64,000 bases of DNA from Takifugu bimaculatus (taxonomy: Eukaryota > Chordata > Actinopteri > Tetraodontiformes > Tetraodontidae): the NCBI GenBank assembly GCA_004026145.2, contig CP034990.1, forward strand, positions 5,019,476 through 5,083,475. The letters run 5' to 3'. Below, in pieces: positions 51,601 to 63,000 of this stretch. The notes under the pieces were generated by a model, which had not been told where the DNA came from, did no database searches, and was given only the letters and a program-made list of their open reading frames with translations. The stretch's first letter is position 1; every line of letters begins with the position of its first letter. The position numbers and the translations under genes are program-made.

Positions 51601-54600
51601 CTTTGAAATGATCTCCGCCACTGGCCAACCACGATGGCAGTAATTTGCTGTGATGTGCAGTAATAGGTGGTACAAAAATGTTGAGGAACCAATTAAACAA
51701 GCCTGCAGATGCGGTTTTGCATTGTAATTCATTTTTCATCCGGCGGTTTGGCTAGCGGGTGAATTTTAATGAACTTTGGGGATATAGATTTGATAGAATT
51801 GAATCTGGCACGGACATCTTTGTGGTAATCCCTCTGTATTCCTGCATTTGCTCCCTTCTGACCTCTCCTGAAAAGAGCTCATCTTGGATGACTTCAATGG
51901 CAAATTAAAGAGCAATCTTTGAAGTCACAACTGGTCGGTCAGCATGGCGGCTCACTTTCCAGCTAGCATTCACTGAATCACAGCCTTGGAGGATGACGGC
52001 TCCCTTTTAATCAATCTACTCTGCATTTTCATTCATTGGTGGCTTCAAGCTGCCAAATTACTCTCTCCTTGTCTCTGCTGGAAACATTTTAATCTTCAAA
52101 AACATCACCATGAGCGGAATTATGTCTCTGTTACACCAAAAGCAGAGGGGACAGGAGGGGTGGGGGTGGGGGGGGGGGTGTCCGAGCCATGTGTGATATC
52201 ACTAATAACATGGGTATAATGAAAGACTCAGTGTTACACTCCAACATCAAAAGCTATTGTATGATGTTGGCCAGCGGGATGTGACAAATCTGTAATTAAA
52301 ATAGCGAGCCGACTGATAAAACAAAACCACTTGCTGGGAGACAGCAGATCCAGCTAGATATAGATCTGTCATTAGGCTAAAGAATTGTCCTTTGCCTTTT
52401 CTGTCCTTATCTCCCTAATGTGGCTGCAATACCCCAGAATTGGCCTCTTTTTTTTTTTTTTTTGCCAGGCATTTAAAAAAAAAAAGAAGCTGATTTCAAC
52501 AAAAGCTCTAATCAGTTACAGCTCGCTTGTTTACTGCAATAAAAGTCAAGACCAGCGTTTCATCTGGAGAATTGAAGCAATCATCACCAACAGAGTGACA
52601 ATGAGATCGACGCTGGTTGATACCCCCAAATCTCTCCAGTTCGTCACAGCTGTGTGCGTGAGAGTGCTGTGCGCGCGTGAACATGTGTTTGTGTGTGTGT
52701 GTGTGTGTGTGTTTAGGTTTGAGGACAACAACACCTGGATGATATTTATGTCATTTCTTTATATATTTGCTGTGGCTTTAAAATGTCAGCAGCAACAACC
52801 AAGCAGCAACCGAGGACAGAAAGAGAGCATTTTTCCGCTTTGTGGTTTTTAGCTGCACCTGACCAGGAAATTCTCCTGAATAATTCATCTGGGAAAACAA
52901 CAGTGGGATCTCCAGAGCTGCGGCTCCCCCCTTCCATGCAGACGGTCCTTCCCCATCCAACCCAAAGCAGCTGTTTGAAATGGTTTCAAAATGCTCCAGA
53001 AGGAGCTGCGAGCTTCATAAAGTGATGTAGAAACCAACTTCACTGCTGTCCGACAGCTGCTTTTAACAAGAGATTATAGCTTTACGTTTTAATATTCACA
53101 TATTTACTGTGAGTTACTTATTATTGTTATTCAGTAAATGTGATCAAGCTGTTAGCAAAAAAAAAAAACCTTGTAGATAAACGGAGCAAAACAATGGGCC
53201 GCAGCAGTGTTCAGAGGGGATCTCACAATATCCCAGAAGCTCTCTGTTGGACTCCTGACAGATCTAAGTAAGGAAAGTTTCTTTAGATGTGTGTGTGGCT
53301 GTGATTTTATATGTGTGTTATCTTCTTTGACAAGCAGTAAATGAATAAATGAATTATGTATCGGTGCCACTGGATGCACAAAGCAGCAGCAGTGGACAGG
53401 AGCTGTAGGACAGTGTGTATCAATGAGGCCTGCAGCAGGACAATAGGGAGCCACAGGGGCCCAGGGGCCACCCTGGGGATCAAGTTGGAGGTGGAAAAAA
53501 GTCTACCTAGATGCGCATATGTGCACAGATTCCATTTCCCTGTTGTACACCTACACAATGTGGATATAGACATGTACACACAGATATCTCCTGCTCCTAT
53601 GTTTGTGTCCTGGGGGAAGGAAGCATTTATATTCAGTGAAGGATCGGCACAGGCAGGAGCTGTTCTGAGCTCATTCCTTTTTTCCCTTTTTTTTGCAGCC
53701 AGTAGCCATTTATGACCCTGTGATGAAATCAGGGTTCATTTGTTAGAGTCTCACTTTCTGAACATGCACATGGAATGAAATCTAAAAAGGGGAAGGTAGA
53801 GCTCAGAGAGCAGGAACGCTCACAGGGCTTCGCCAGACATCTTTGACTTTACACAACAGGAACGTGGGCGAAAGTTTCATTTTGCAGCAGCTGTCATTTA
53901 TTCATTAGCCTGCAATCAGATATCCTGTGCAAGACATGAAGATCTAAATCAGTCGCTGCCTTTGCCATTAACAATTCATGTGATTCATAATACATCAGAC
54001 CTGACGTTTATTTATTTATTACCTCTAAATGGGATTTCCTTCAACCTCATTGGCTAAAATCCATACGTCCAATTCTGTTAACCTGACCAGTGGTCATTTT
54101 CGGGATATGAGCCGAGGTGTCAAAAGCCGTCTGCCTGGTAAAATTGTGGTAAACTCTCCTGACCGGGACCAACTCCTACAGGAGCAGGAGTCACTCTGCA
54201 GCCGCTGCGACGTCTCGTTGTGACTCCCTGGAACACCTGATGTAATCGCGAGTAAATGTCACATTGCAGCGGTCACGTCTTTCCCCAAACCTGCAGCATG
54301 AGTCCCAGGGGACCAGCGGATGGGTTCGGGGACAGAGGGAGGCTGGCTACATCCCAGTCGCCTGTCAGACTGCGAGCAGCAGAACAAATTGTAGATGAGG
54401 GGCCTGAAACCATGTCTCCAGATGTTCACGCCATATAAGGATGCCGGCGCTGTAACCTGATACTAGATTACTGTGAAGCCCTGTGGGCCCGAGTGCTTCT
54501 CGGCGTAAAGATAGAAAACAAATCAGGGTGCAGATGTGACACCGTAAACGAGCCTCATAAATTCATGGGGTCACTGACCAGCAGTTGGGGTTTTTTACTC

Positions 54601-55410
54601 ATCATTTTATGTTGTGTCGCATCGTTGGTGTTGATTGCTCATATTGGGTTAAAAGGTTGTTTAAACCTCTAACCAGAGCCTGGTTCAGTGACGGAACCAT
54701 TCCCCCCCCCCCCTGCTGTGCTCATCAGCCAGCTCTCTCTCTCTCCTCTGGCTGTACAAACTGGTGAATTTTGGGTGAAACACTGCAATGATGGGATGAA
54801 TATTGAGAGTCCCTATCCTGTGTCTGTCTGAAAGGAAAATACGGTGTCCAGTCTGGTGGGCTTGACAAGAGAAGGCTGTTCCAGTTCAATCACTTGGTTA
54901 TAAATAATGATGGATGAGACACAGCAGCTTCCTCTTGCTGCACCAACTTAATGATGGCCTGAGCACCTCAGAGGATAGAAATAATTACATGTTCTGGAAA
55001 AAGCTTAGTTCGGCACAGCATTGAATTCACGGAATGGCGCAGATCGAAGTGGACGTTGTCTCCCATTCGGGAAGCGTAGGCTGGCTATGTAAAGAAGCAC
55101 AAAGCAATGACATCCAGGAGGACTTTAGGATTCGGTCCGGGCCCATCAGCCCCAGCAGAGCTGACCTGCCCCTCTGGTTCGGTACCCCAACAGACAGGAG
55201 ACTGATGGACTGATGACTTACGGGTTGCTGGCTTGTTGCAGTTGTGGCCGTGTCTGAAGTACTGGGGATTCTCCACCACTGGGATGCGCGTCATCCCTAT
55301 GACAACCGCATCAGGACCCGCATCCAGAGTACACGGGGTGATGATCCCGTGGTTGACATGATGGAGAGGGCTGGCAGAGTCTTCCTCGCCACTGATCACA
55401 GCAACTGGAC
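29950..55410 (-). CDS. ntrk3: TrkC neurotrophin-3 receptor tyrosine kinase, 3' half (six exons)
   Basis: This is the intracellular part of a Trk-family receptor tyrosine kinase, which binds neurotrophin-3 at the neuronal surface and signals through Shc, PI3K and PLC-gamma. Six exons (55222-55410, 45666-45796, 44302-44474, 42161-42404, 32112-32270, 29950-30135) join in frame with GT/AG borders. They give 1082 coding nt and about 359 residues before the stop. In order I read NPQY (Shc site), the glycine loop GEGAFG, VAVK (catalytic lysine), the alpha-C glutamate in REAELL, HRDLATRN, DFGMSRD, the activation-loop YSSDYYR and the terminal PVYLDILG. The stretches KHGDLNKFL and LGCWQREPQQRLNIK, and the GKATPVYLDILG tail, fit TrkC better than TrkA or TrkB. 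The 5' end of the gene is missing from the window. Teleosts can carry two copies (ntrk3a and ntrk3b), and I cannot tell which this is. Confidence 0.95.
32112..32270 (-). CDS. ntrk3: ntrk3 kinase exon: P+1 loop and alpha-F
   Basis: A 159-nt, in-frame exon of exactly 53 codons, after the acceptor CTTCCTGCAG and before the donor GTAAGAG. It reads VGGHTMLPIRWMPPESI, then the SDVWSFGVILWEIF core of alpha-F, then KQPWFQLGNNE. LPIRWMPPE is the tyrosine-kinase P+1 loop signature, and the aspartate of SDVWS is the structural alpha-F residue. Both borders are phase 0, so this exon could be skipped without a frameshift, though that would destroy the kinase. The intron downstream is 1976 nt. Confidence 0.95.
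33896..33946 (+). repeat. (CA)n microsatellite
   Basis: An uninterrupted CA repeat of about 25 units in an ntrk3 intron. Confidence 0.97.
34678..35037. mobile_element. pogo-like MITE (360 bp) in ntrk3 intron
   Basis: The left end begins CCGTATTTTCGTGACCATAA. The right end, read on the other strand, begins CCTGTATTTTCGCGACCATA. Both continue into AGGC(A/G)CAC. A TA dinucleotide lies at the left border (34676-34677); the right one has decayed to TC. Internal GGTGCGCCTTAT motifs repeat the end sequence. No coding remnant is visible. The ends resemble those of the elements at 68-793 and 46856-46958. Confidence 0.8.
38135..38196 (+). repeat. (CA)n microsatellite, interrupted
   Basis: CA repeat with CGGA and CG interruptions near its right end, in an ntrk3 intron. 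Confidence 0.95.
41865..41895 (+). repeat. (GT)n microsatellite
   Basis: About 15 GT units, 265 nt downstream of the activation-loop exon on the transcript strand, where it reads as CA. Confidence 0.95.
42161..42404 (-). CDS. ntrk3: ntrk3 kinase exon: catalytic and activation loops
   Basis: A 244-nt exon. Its first base completes arginine, followed by AHGPDAMILVDGQP. It contains GELGLSQMLHIA, the catalytic loop HRDLATRNCLV, the metal-binding DFG in KIGDFGMSRD and the activation loop DIYSSDYYR with the three regulatory tyrosines. The donor after AGG is GTAGGA. In mammals an optional kinase-insert exon is spliced at exactly this DYYR boundary. Here the next exon recognised joins directly (DYYR to VGGHTM), and I did not recognise an insert exon in the 9.9-kb intron that follows. 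Confidence 0.96.
42685..43550 (+). mobile_element. degraded L2-like LINE in ntrk3 intron
   Basis: The plus strand encodes LLDLSAAFDTGDHK (about 42683-42730) and VPQGSILGPVLFS (42773-42811), the two classic reverse-transcriptase motifs of L2/CR1-type non-LTR elements, with the sequence between them deleted. Further on, ITSSLYCLPVSNRIHF (about 43066-43115) matches the C-terminal LHWLPV region typical of the same group. The tail at 43460-43550 includes GTTGGTACCTTGCTCAAGGG, common in fish repeats. It lies antisense to ntrk3 in the 1.9-kb intron between the hinge and catalytic-loop exons. The copy is clearly inactive. Confidence 0.75.
44302..44474 (-). CDS. ntrk3: ntrk3 kinase exon: alpha-C helix and hinge
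   Basis: A 173-nt exon after the acceptor TTTGCAG, ending with two bases of a split arginine codon before the donor GTCAGTC. It encodes TLKDPNLSARKDF to GDLNKFL. The glutamate of REAELLTNL is the alpha-C residue that pairs with the catalytic lysine. FEYMKHGDL is the hinge, with the Trk-typical phenylalanine at the gatekeeper region (IMVFEYM). The residue after AVK is threonine, where human TrkC has alanine. This is recalled, not aligned. Confidence 0.95.
45580..45647 (+). repeat. (CA)34 microsatellite next to a splice donor
   Basis: An uninterrupted CA repeat of 68 nt. On the ntrk3 transcript it reads (UG)n and starts 18 nt into the intron after the ATP-loop exon. Confidence 0.98.
45666..45796 (-). 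CDS. ntrk3: ntrk3 kinase exon: ATP-binding loop and catalytic lysine
   Basis: A 131-nt exon starting after the acceptor GCGGTTTAG and ending AAG before the donor GTAAGTCC. Its first two bases complete a leucine codon begun in the previous exon. The 43 codons run from VQHIKRRDI to KMLVAVK. The glycine-rich loop GEGAFGKV and the VAVK lysine are both intact, so the start of the kinase fold is here. A 68-nt TG repeat (read on the transcript strand) begins 18 nt after the donor. The next intron, 1191 nt, is the shortest seen. Confidence 0.95.
46856..46958. mobile_element. pogo-like mini-MITE (103 bp) in ntrk3 intron
   Basis: The left end begins CCGTATTTTCCCGACCATAA and the right end, on the other strand, CCATATTTTCATGACCATAA. 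Both continue AGGCGCAC, giving a 27-bp inverted repeat with three mismatches. TA flanks both sides (46854-46855 and 46959-46960). The interior is only about 50 bp. It shares AAAGTCTnA and TGGACGGGGC with the 360-bp element at 34678. Confidence 0.85.
47161..47229 (+). repeat. compound (CTG)n(ATG)n trinucleotide repeat
   Basis: CTG/CAG units (47161-47198) are followed by about nine GAT/ATG units to 47229, within an ntrk3 intron. Confidence 0.95.
52145..52180 (+). repeat. G-rich tract
   Basis: Several G runs in a row (GGGG, GGGG, GGGGG and a run of more than ten), separated by one to four bases, fit a G-quadruplex pattern on the plus strand. Confidence 0.8.
52690..52712 (+). repeat. (GT)n microsatellite
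   Basis: About 11 GT units in an ntrk3 intron. Confidence 0.92.
55222..55410 (-). CDS. ntrk3: ntrk3 juxtamembrane exon with NPQY motif
   Basis: A 189-nt exon. It opens after the acceptor CATTCCAG with two bases that complete a split glycine codon, and ends with one base before the donor GTAAGTC. It encodes 62 whole codons reading PVAVISGEEDSASPL to HNCNKPAT. It includes the acidic GEEDSASPLHH segment and IPVVENPQYF; the NPQY tyrosine is the known Shc/FRS2 docking site of Trk receptors. The exon lies just inside the membrane in the protein. The preceding transmembrane exon was not found between here and the right edge, so the upstream intron is at least 8.6 kb. The following intron is about 9.4 kb. 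In mammals the exons for truncated TrkC isoforms lie there; I could not recognise any. Confidence 0.93.
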
Positions 55411-58400
55411 CTGGAATGACACACAGAGACGGTGAGTCCCTCGATGTTTTCTGCAGTGCGTCAGCAGATTTAACGTTTTTTTCATGTGTTATTTCAGATT
55501 AAAGACTGAGGGGGTTCAGATCTGTCTGCGAGGAAATGTCTCCTAAGAACTCTGGTGTCAGTTTACTCCAGTAAAATAGGACAAACCGTTGTGAAGGTGG
55601 ACGGTTTGTTGTGATTTCTGTGAAATTAAGTCACGGCAGTGGCAGCGAGTGTGGTGGAAGTAGGTTTACAGCCAGTAATAATCAGCAGTTAGGTGGGAAT
55701 AAAGCACTTAGACATTTAGGGATACTTCAACACGCAGAAACACACTCACACATGCCTCATTGTATGTTTAACCAGGCGTTTAGAGGTGACAGGAAGCCGG
55801 TGTGTTTCCCGGAAATACATTTCATGCGATTTGCCAAGTGATGCCAAAATCCATCCAGAACTCAAGAGGAAAAATAACCTGCAGCCATGGCGATAACTGA
55901 TCAATCATTTCAGGATTTGTCAAGCAAAAATACCTCCTGTTTAAAGCTGCAGATTGTGTTTCCATGGAGACTAAGCAAGTTAGATCAGAATTTGGCATTC
56001 ACTGACAAAACAAAAGTGAAACAATTAAAATAAGTCATGTTTAAAGAAGAGACTAATCAATAATTCCACAACTGAAGCAGCGCATCGTATTCATTTATTA
56101 CCTTTGGTTCTTTCCCAGTTCAATGAATAGAAACATAGATACAAATTCCTGCCAACCAACAATCTTCTTTCTACAAATTGAACAGAAATAATTTACTGTC
56201 AGCCAACCTCACCTCTCTGCTCTGACACCGATCAGATATCACACAAGTGTCATTACGATGATGGAGGAAAGGATGGGAAAAAAGTGTGGGAGTCCATCTA
56301 TAAAGGTTCCTTTCATGGCTGACTGGTTATTAAAAAGGTACCAGATGCAGAGCAGTTCACTGTAAATGTGAATCTGCCCCACAATAGAAGGGATGAAAGA
56401 CACACACAGCCTCTCCAGTGTTTCCAGTCACAACACGACCAGTGAGACACACCACTCCAATCTCTCTAGTCTCCCATTCAATCATTACAGATGGTCATGA
56501 ATGAAAAGTCCTGAAAGATTAGATACCTTGGAAAGTCTTCTGATGAATTGAATGGATTGAAAAGTCACCGGATCAAAACGCAGACCTGGATCAATGCGGT
56601 CTCCAGCAACGTCTGGCCGCACTTCAAACCGCAGCACTCAAAAAGGACAAAAACCTGTCTGATTTTTCCCAGATGAAGGTTTTTAGAGGAAATTGCACTT
56701 CTTGACTCCACCTTAAAAACTGCATTAATGCTCAGTGAGTAATGAAAAGGCCCGATGGGCCGGCAGGGTTTTTATTATCTGAGCAGCCGCCTGTGCACAC
56801 ACAGCTGTTCAGGCCTGGACGTTCCTCTCTGTGAACCCAACGTTAGGTTATTCAGGAAAACTAAAAATAAGGCTGTGCTCAAAATCTTCTATGTATTGCA
56901 GAGCAGCAGCCACAGTTATTAAAGCCACTAATTTTAAAAAAAATCTAGCATATAGTCACCTACAGCGTGGAGTTTATTTCAACTTTATGATCTAGACCTC
57001 ATTGAAAAGATTAGCAAGTATTTTACTGAGTTTCAAACGCCCCTGAAATGATTACCGATGATCTCGACAGGAGCGGTGGTGTAAGAGAGGGTCAAACTGT
57101 CCTGAGACGACTGTTGAAATATCATGAAACGACCCTGTTAATTAACTTGAAATTGGAAGTTTTTGCACACTAGCGTGATTGACAGCTGGATTCTGCTCAT
57201 ATTTGGTTGAGCTTTGAACTCCTGTGGCCAATCAAAATGATATGACTGTATGTATTGGACTACGTAAAAAAAAAAAGGCATTTAGAAGATCTTTTATGGG
57301 ATATCTCATCAAAGGTGAATTTTTGCAGTTGTTTCTTTGTTTAGGACTTTTGGGTGACGTCTCCCCCGACCCTTCACAAAAACAAAGCCTCTCTTTGGTT
57401 GGTACCTCCTCTCTCGTGATCAGGATGAGAGAACATTGCTGAGTAATGTGATAAATATGCTGATGCACTGGAAGAAGTCACCTTCACTTCATCAGCGGGA
57501 CGACGCCCCCTGGACTTGCCAGTGAGTGATTTTAATGACACAGATTCTGAAAATGTTGTTCCAGAACTGATGCATTTCACAGGGTTAAACACTGAATCAT
57601 AATTATTTGAGTTTTTATTAATCATTTATCGCTGCCATTCATTGGTTTCCCTTTGTAGCTGTATATATTTATCTAATTTCAAAGGCAGTAAATGTCAAAA
57701 CATGCTGAGAATTTTGGACATTTTTAACCTGTATAGGGAACATTACCCATTCAATTTAAAGTGCGTGTTTGCTTACCAAAGCTACTGGTCACATTTCAAA
57801 AAGGTTAAAAAAAAAGGTCACAGTCCCTGTGAAGGTCATCCCCGCAGTAAGGGTAGCTTTTTTGTACTTGTCCGCCACATGACCTCCACGTCAACTGACC
57901 CCTTCATCTCCATTCAGGTTCCTCTGCTTCCAAAACAAGTGCTGAAAGTTATTCTCAGGACAAAAGTGGGTAAGTGTCGGGTTCTCCCTGTGGTGGGGAA
58001 TAAATTTTGCAGCGTGTGATTACTTCCGTTCCACCTCCTTGTGGTAATTATCACATAGATTCCTTTCAAAGGTTGTTAATTAGGAGTGGAATTAACTCGA
58101 GGACATGTAAAATGAACAAGAGAACACAGGAAGGATAACTCGCTGAGGCAAGGTCTCATTTCTGGTTCCTGATGGATTTGCACAAATTAAATCCATACGT
58201 GGGAAGAACTGGAAGCACGAAGATCTAAGCAGACGACTTTCAAGCCGAGAAATAACAACAGAGACCCCTAAAATCAATGACCTGCTTAATTTGATATAAT
58301 AGCTGCCCATAAAATCAGTTCTAGATACTGTTTGTTCTTTACACTTCCTATTTTCATCAAAAGGATTACCTGATCAATAGCTTTCTTTGAAAAAAAATTC

Positions 58401-59570
58401 AGTCATCTGCTTATTGGGTGTTTTTCTGGTGAGAATATCAATGGAGAACAGAGAATTCCAGCTTTTGCAAACAGAGAACTGAGTCATTTGATTCCTACAA
58501 GTCTTTTTGAAGCACTAAATCAATGTCAAATATCCCAAATGACACTTTTTTTTGTCATCGTGCATCCATAAAAAATATGTGTAAACTCTGTAAAAGGCTT
58601 CCGGAGCCCACAACACATGATAAAGGACATCGTAAACCATATGTAGGGTTTTCCGCTGCTTAGGGTGAAATGTGGATCCTCCCCACACACGGCCATCAGC
58701 ACTGCCGCCCTGCTCAGGTAGCTAATTTTAAATGGTGTAGTAAACGGTTGTATATTACGGAGCGAGATAATACCCGGACATAACAAAGGTGATTTATAAT
58801 GGTTTTAATGGCATGCATAACAGCTTTAGAGGAATATGACTGTGGGTGTATTTCAATATCATCGTGGAGTGACGAGAGTGTGTTGATGGTAGCGGCTGAG
58901 GAGAGAAGAGACCCAGACGGACCCGCTGTAGTGGAACAGTGAAAATGAGGTGATGGCGCACCAAATCCACACAGCCACCTCAGCTTTATGTGCACTTAAA
59001 AGAGCAACTAATTGCCAAATGCCGCCACTATGGGAAAAGCCTTAAAACAACCAAAACAGTGACACCTCCCCCCTCTGTGTTCTAGAGAATATCTTTTTCA
59101 TCAAGCTGACCAGTTTATCCTACCAGGCTAGTGAGCATTGAGTGACGTTGCCCTACATTTCTCAAGTCCATCCTCCTCACTGTGACTTAAACAAAGCGGA
59201 ACACAGGAGGGAAAGACAGCCCCTGTTAAAACCAAACCCACATGGAATTCTTCCGTCACTCCATAAAGCTCAGACACTCCGGCGAACGTCCCTGAGACTC
59301 CGGCACGTAGCCCCGGATGAGCATTATCAGTTGAAGCAATTACAGTGTTTGTTGCTGCGTATTTGTGGTCTTGATGTTGACAGTGGTGATCAAATAAAAC
59401 AAAGGAGCGACATTGTTGGTCTAAACCAAAGATGTGCATGTCATTTTACACAAGTGGTGAGAAATTATGCGAAGCCTGAGGAGGTGGTTCAGGTGGAAAC
59501 GTTGCAATTTCTGATCATTTGAACCCTCACCCAGTTAAACTGGTCACTGTTGAGCGCTCTGCACTGCCCC

Positions 59571-59668
59571 TATGCTGCTCTATGCTGCTCTGTGCTGCTC
59601 TATGCTGCTCTGTGCTGGTTTATGCTGCTCTATGCTGCTCTGTGCTGCGCTGCTCTGCTCTGTGCTGC
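59571..59668 (+). repeat. 10-bp minisatellite
   Basis: About nine or ten head-to-tail copies of TATGCTGCTC / TGTGCTGCTC, alternating A and G at the second position, with degenerate CTGCTC ends. Confidence 0.95.
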
Positions 59669-60013
59669 CTTGAAGTTTAATCCCCCAGCATCCTCCTATG
59701 AGATCTGTCTCTAGGGTCCCTGGTGGGACGTCTGCTATTCATTCCCTGTAATGTCTAAGCAGATCATTATCAGAGAATCAATACATCACTGCTCTGCTAG
59801 TTGTGCAGATAATTGTGGATCGATAAAGTTATTACGTCTAATCCAGAGCTGTCTGCCTGTGTGACATCATCAGACGGTTTGAGTTGTCTTCCGTCCACTT
59901 CCTGATTTACAACAGTTGGGACGGCAGCCAGGTCTTCATTTCTAAACTGTTGCGTTTTCCAAAACTGAAAACAACATACGCAGCATTTACAGTGGAGAGT
60001 GGAACACACACAA

Positions 60014-60050
60014 CCCCCCCCCCCCCACACACACACACACACACACACAC
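60014..60050 (+). repeat. C run and (AC)n repeat
   Basis: Thirteen C (60014-60026) are directly followed by about 12 AC units. Confidence 0.95.
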
Positions 60051-63000
60051 CAACTGTGCCATTCTTCTTTCTTGTCTAAATGCCCAAATGAAAAAAAAGC
60101 GTTTGCATTGTTACAGGAAACAAAACAGCCGGTAACAGTGAGAACATAAAGCCATCAACTATAGTAGGAATAGCTGCATGGCTCCAGGCACACTCACAGT
60201 CATATATCAGAGAATTAGAATATGAAAGGATTCCTCAGCATCAAACATCTGGCAGTGATAGCACGTGATTCGCCTCCGCGGTCCCTCAGACAGCTCCGTG
60301 GTCTTGCACGCCGTCGACTGTTGCACAGCTCTGCAACAAGTGTTCCAAAGGCAGAGAACGCTGTGTCGATGACACAGCGCTGTGATGTCGTCTCTCCTCC
60401 ACCTTGATCAAATCCATGATTCGGTTTGGTTCTACGACATCTTAATGTGTCTTTATACTGAATCCATTCACGCAATAAATCAGGGAGATTTCCATAAATA
60501 TGGATGAGCTGCTGCACAGCTAGCTACTTCCTGGAGCTCCCAAATGAATGGAAATGATTTAGAGGCACATCAACCATGATAAGTGTGCTGAATACAGCTG
60601 AGCTGAAGGAGATGCTCATGTTCTCATGGCTGCATTAACGTAACAACAATGTCACCATCCAAGCAAACATCATCCAGCAGCAGGCATCGCTGTGGCGTTC
60701 CTGTGGGAATCATGAATACTTTTACATACGCGACCGACCAACGTGTCCATCCCACTGAGCGAGGCTTAAAAGCTACAAAGCCGCTGTCTCCAGAGAAGCA
60801 CATTAGACTCTTATACTGCTGGAGTGTGTGAGACAACAGTAAATTTAGAGTACACAGCAGAAAGATTCATATTTAGTAATATTTCAGCTTGTTACGGAGA
60901 CATTGGGGGGGCATATTCAGACCCCTGCTACCACGTATCATGATCATAAGTGCTTGATTTCACAATGATCAGGACAGTTCCCAGAGCAACAGCAGAGCGA
61001 AGCCTAAAAAGCCTGAAAATCACCATCTAAAAGACGTTTTTAAAAGATTGTATCTGCCTTCCTCCTTCCTTCGCTCTCCTCCTGCCTCTTTCTCGCTCTC
61101 TTCGTTCCCCAGGGGCCTTAAATCCTGCCTCAGTTCTTTCACCACTCTCCCTGTGTAGGAAGCTTTCTCTGCCAAACACATTTGTTAGCCTTGGAGGGGA
61201 GGAGAGACGGAACCAGGCGTGTGTGCGTCCGTGTGCACGTGCGCGTGCGTGGGAGGTCATTCTAATTACAAACTCAGATGCATGAATGCAAATCAACCTT
61301 CACGCTCTTCCAAATGCCACACTGGGCATCGCGTCTGTCTTGGATCAGCTGCGATGTGAATGCTGCGAAGGCTGCTGGTTGAACTTTACAGCAAATTGAT
61401 TGTTATTCTAGATCTGTTTTGTTCTGATCAAATACAAATCCGACAACTGTCCAGGCAGCTGTGTGCTCTTCGGCGTTTTCGTTTTTTCCCTGGAAGCTCC
61501 AGCTTCACATTCAAACCCAGCGTCGTTCATCTATTATCGTAAACACACATCTAAAATATATGTTTTTGGAATTATGTCAGGAATTATTAAGAGTTCCGCT
61601 CCACGTGTCGCCAGCGACTCTGGTGTTTTGCTCTGCAACCCAAAGCAGTTCCAGTCAAATGTCACCTCTTCAAACCCAGCTGTTGAGCTTTTCCCGGCAC
61701 CTGCAGGGACAATCAGACAGGACGCTGGTCCAACATTCAGGACAGAACCTGGCTCTATTCTCAGCCTCTTTTCAATCCAAGCTACGGGCCTGAAACCTGA
61801 ACAAGCACGCAGTTGTTGTTGTTGTTGTTGTCACCCCCCGACATGATATCCACTGTTGCTCTGGCAACAGACACGGCTCAGGTAAGCAAACCCCCAAACA
61901 TAACTGCTGGCTTTTCCTCATTCGAGTAATCACAGCTCGGCTGATCGGAGCCCACAGAGTTCGTGTAAGCCGCGCCGACCTCCATCTTCTGACAGGTGCG
62001 ACAGGCCTGTTCTCACTCAGACAGGACGAGTCTTGTTTTTTCCCTTCACATCGTTGCGGTCGACGGCAGCAGGAGGTGCTACTGTACCCGTGACATATGC
62101 TGCGGCGCAGGCGGCGCCCCCTCTGTGGCGATGTGCTCCGGCACAATGCCTCTTTAATATTTCAGTCAGACTCTCTGCAGACTGATGGTTTACAGGGGCA
62201 GCCAGCCAAGGTTAGCCACAACATCAACCTCCCCCCATGTGACCCTGCGCGCCGCAATAACGCACGCGGAGGAAGGACGACCCCTTTTTAGGTGCCCTGA
62301 GTTCAGAAGTTCACTACCACATAATGTCTCAAATAATGCCTCAAACAGCAAGAGATTTACGACATTGCGGACAGAAATGTTTGTTGGATGTTTTTCATTC
62401 ACAACATTGAAGTTGCTGTTTTGATGCGGTTTTAAATTGCATTAAGAGACATCAGCAAATCACAAACGTAACTGTTTACACTGCAGTTTGGTAAATTAGT
62501 CCGGAAACCATAAAGTCCTCCCCTGATATTTATGTTTGTGGGATTTGAAATGGCTTTGGTGATGCATGTTGCACCTGTCAACCACGGATGGATGGTGGGC
62601 GTTTTTAAAAAAAAAAAAGGTTTTTTCTTCTTCCTCATTTGTCTCATCCACGTGGATGTTTTCTGTCCTGCTTAATCATACTGCAGGAGATGTCACAGTG
62701 GATGTACAACAGCGTTCAGGCATTTAGAACAAAACAAACATCAAAACCGTCTCCAAGGGTGACTGCTGTGGGCGACACTTTCTGAAACAGAAGACATCAT
62801 CCATGCTGTCAATCACTGATGGGTCTATAGGGAGAGGAGCTAAAATTATCTTCCCCCGTGGTCTGTGTGTACACATCTGTGGAAATACAAACACAGCAGT
62901 GTGGACCGGAGCTGCTGCATGTCTGAAATGTATGAAAGCACTCCGAGCAAACAACTAAAACTTATTTGTGAGGGGAAAACTCTAAAAAATTTCAAAACCA

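Larger units (their letters stand above)
45797..55221 (-). other. ntrk3: ntrk3 intron between juxtamembrane and ATP-loop exons (9.4 kb)
   Basis: In mammals this position carries the alternative exons that end the kinase-less TrkC isoforms. I could not recognise them here. The stretch contains a 103-bp TIR element, a CTG/ATG compound repeat, a GT repeat and a G-rich tract. A candidate conserved segment lies at 51600-51980. Confidence 0.65.

Noticed and set aside
57600..57640. Possible transmembrane exon of ntrk3 (MINK on the minus strand)
   Set aside because: Only four residues resemble the INKYGRR end of that exon. No hydrophobic helix precedes them and the following residues do not match.
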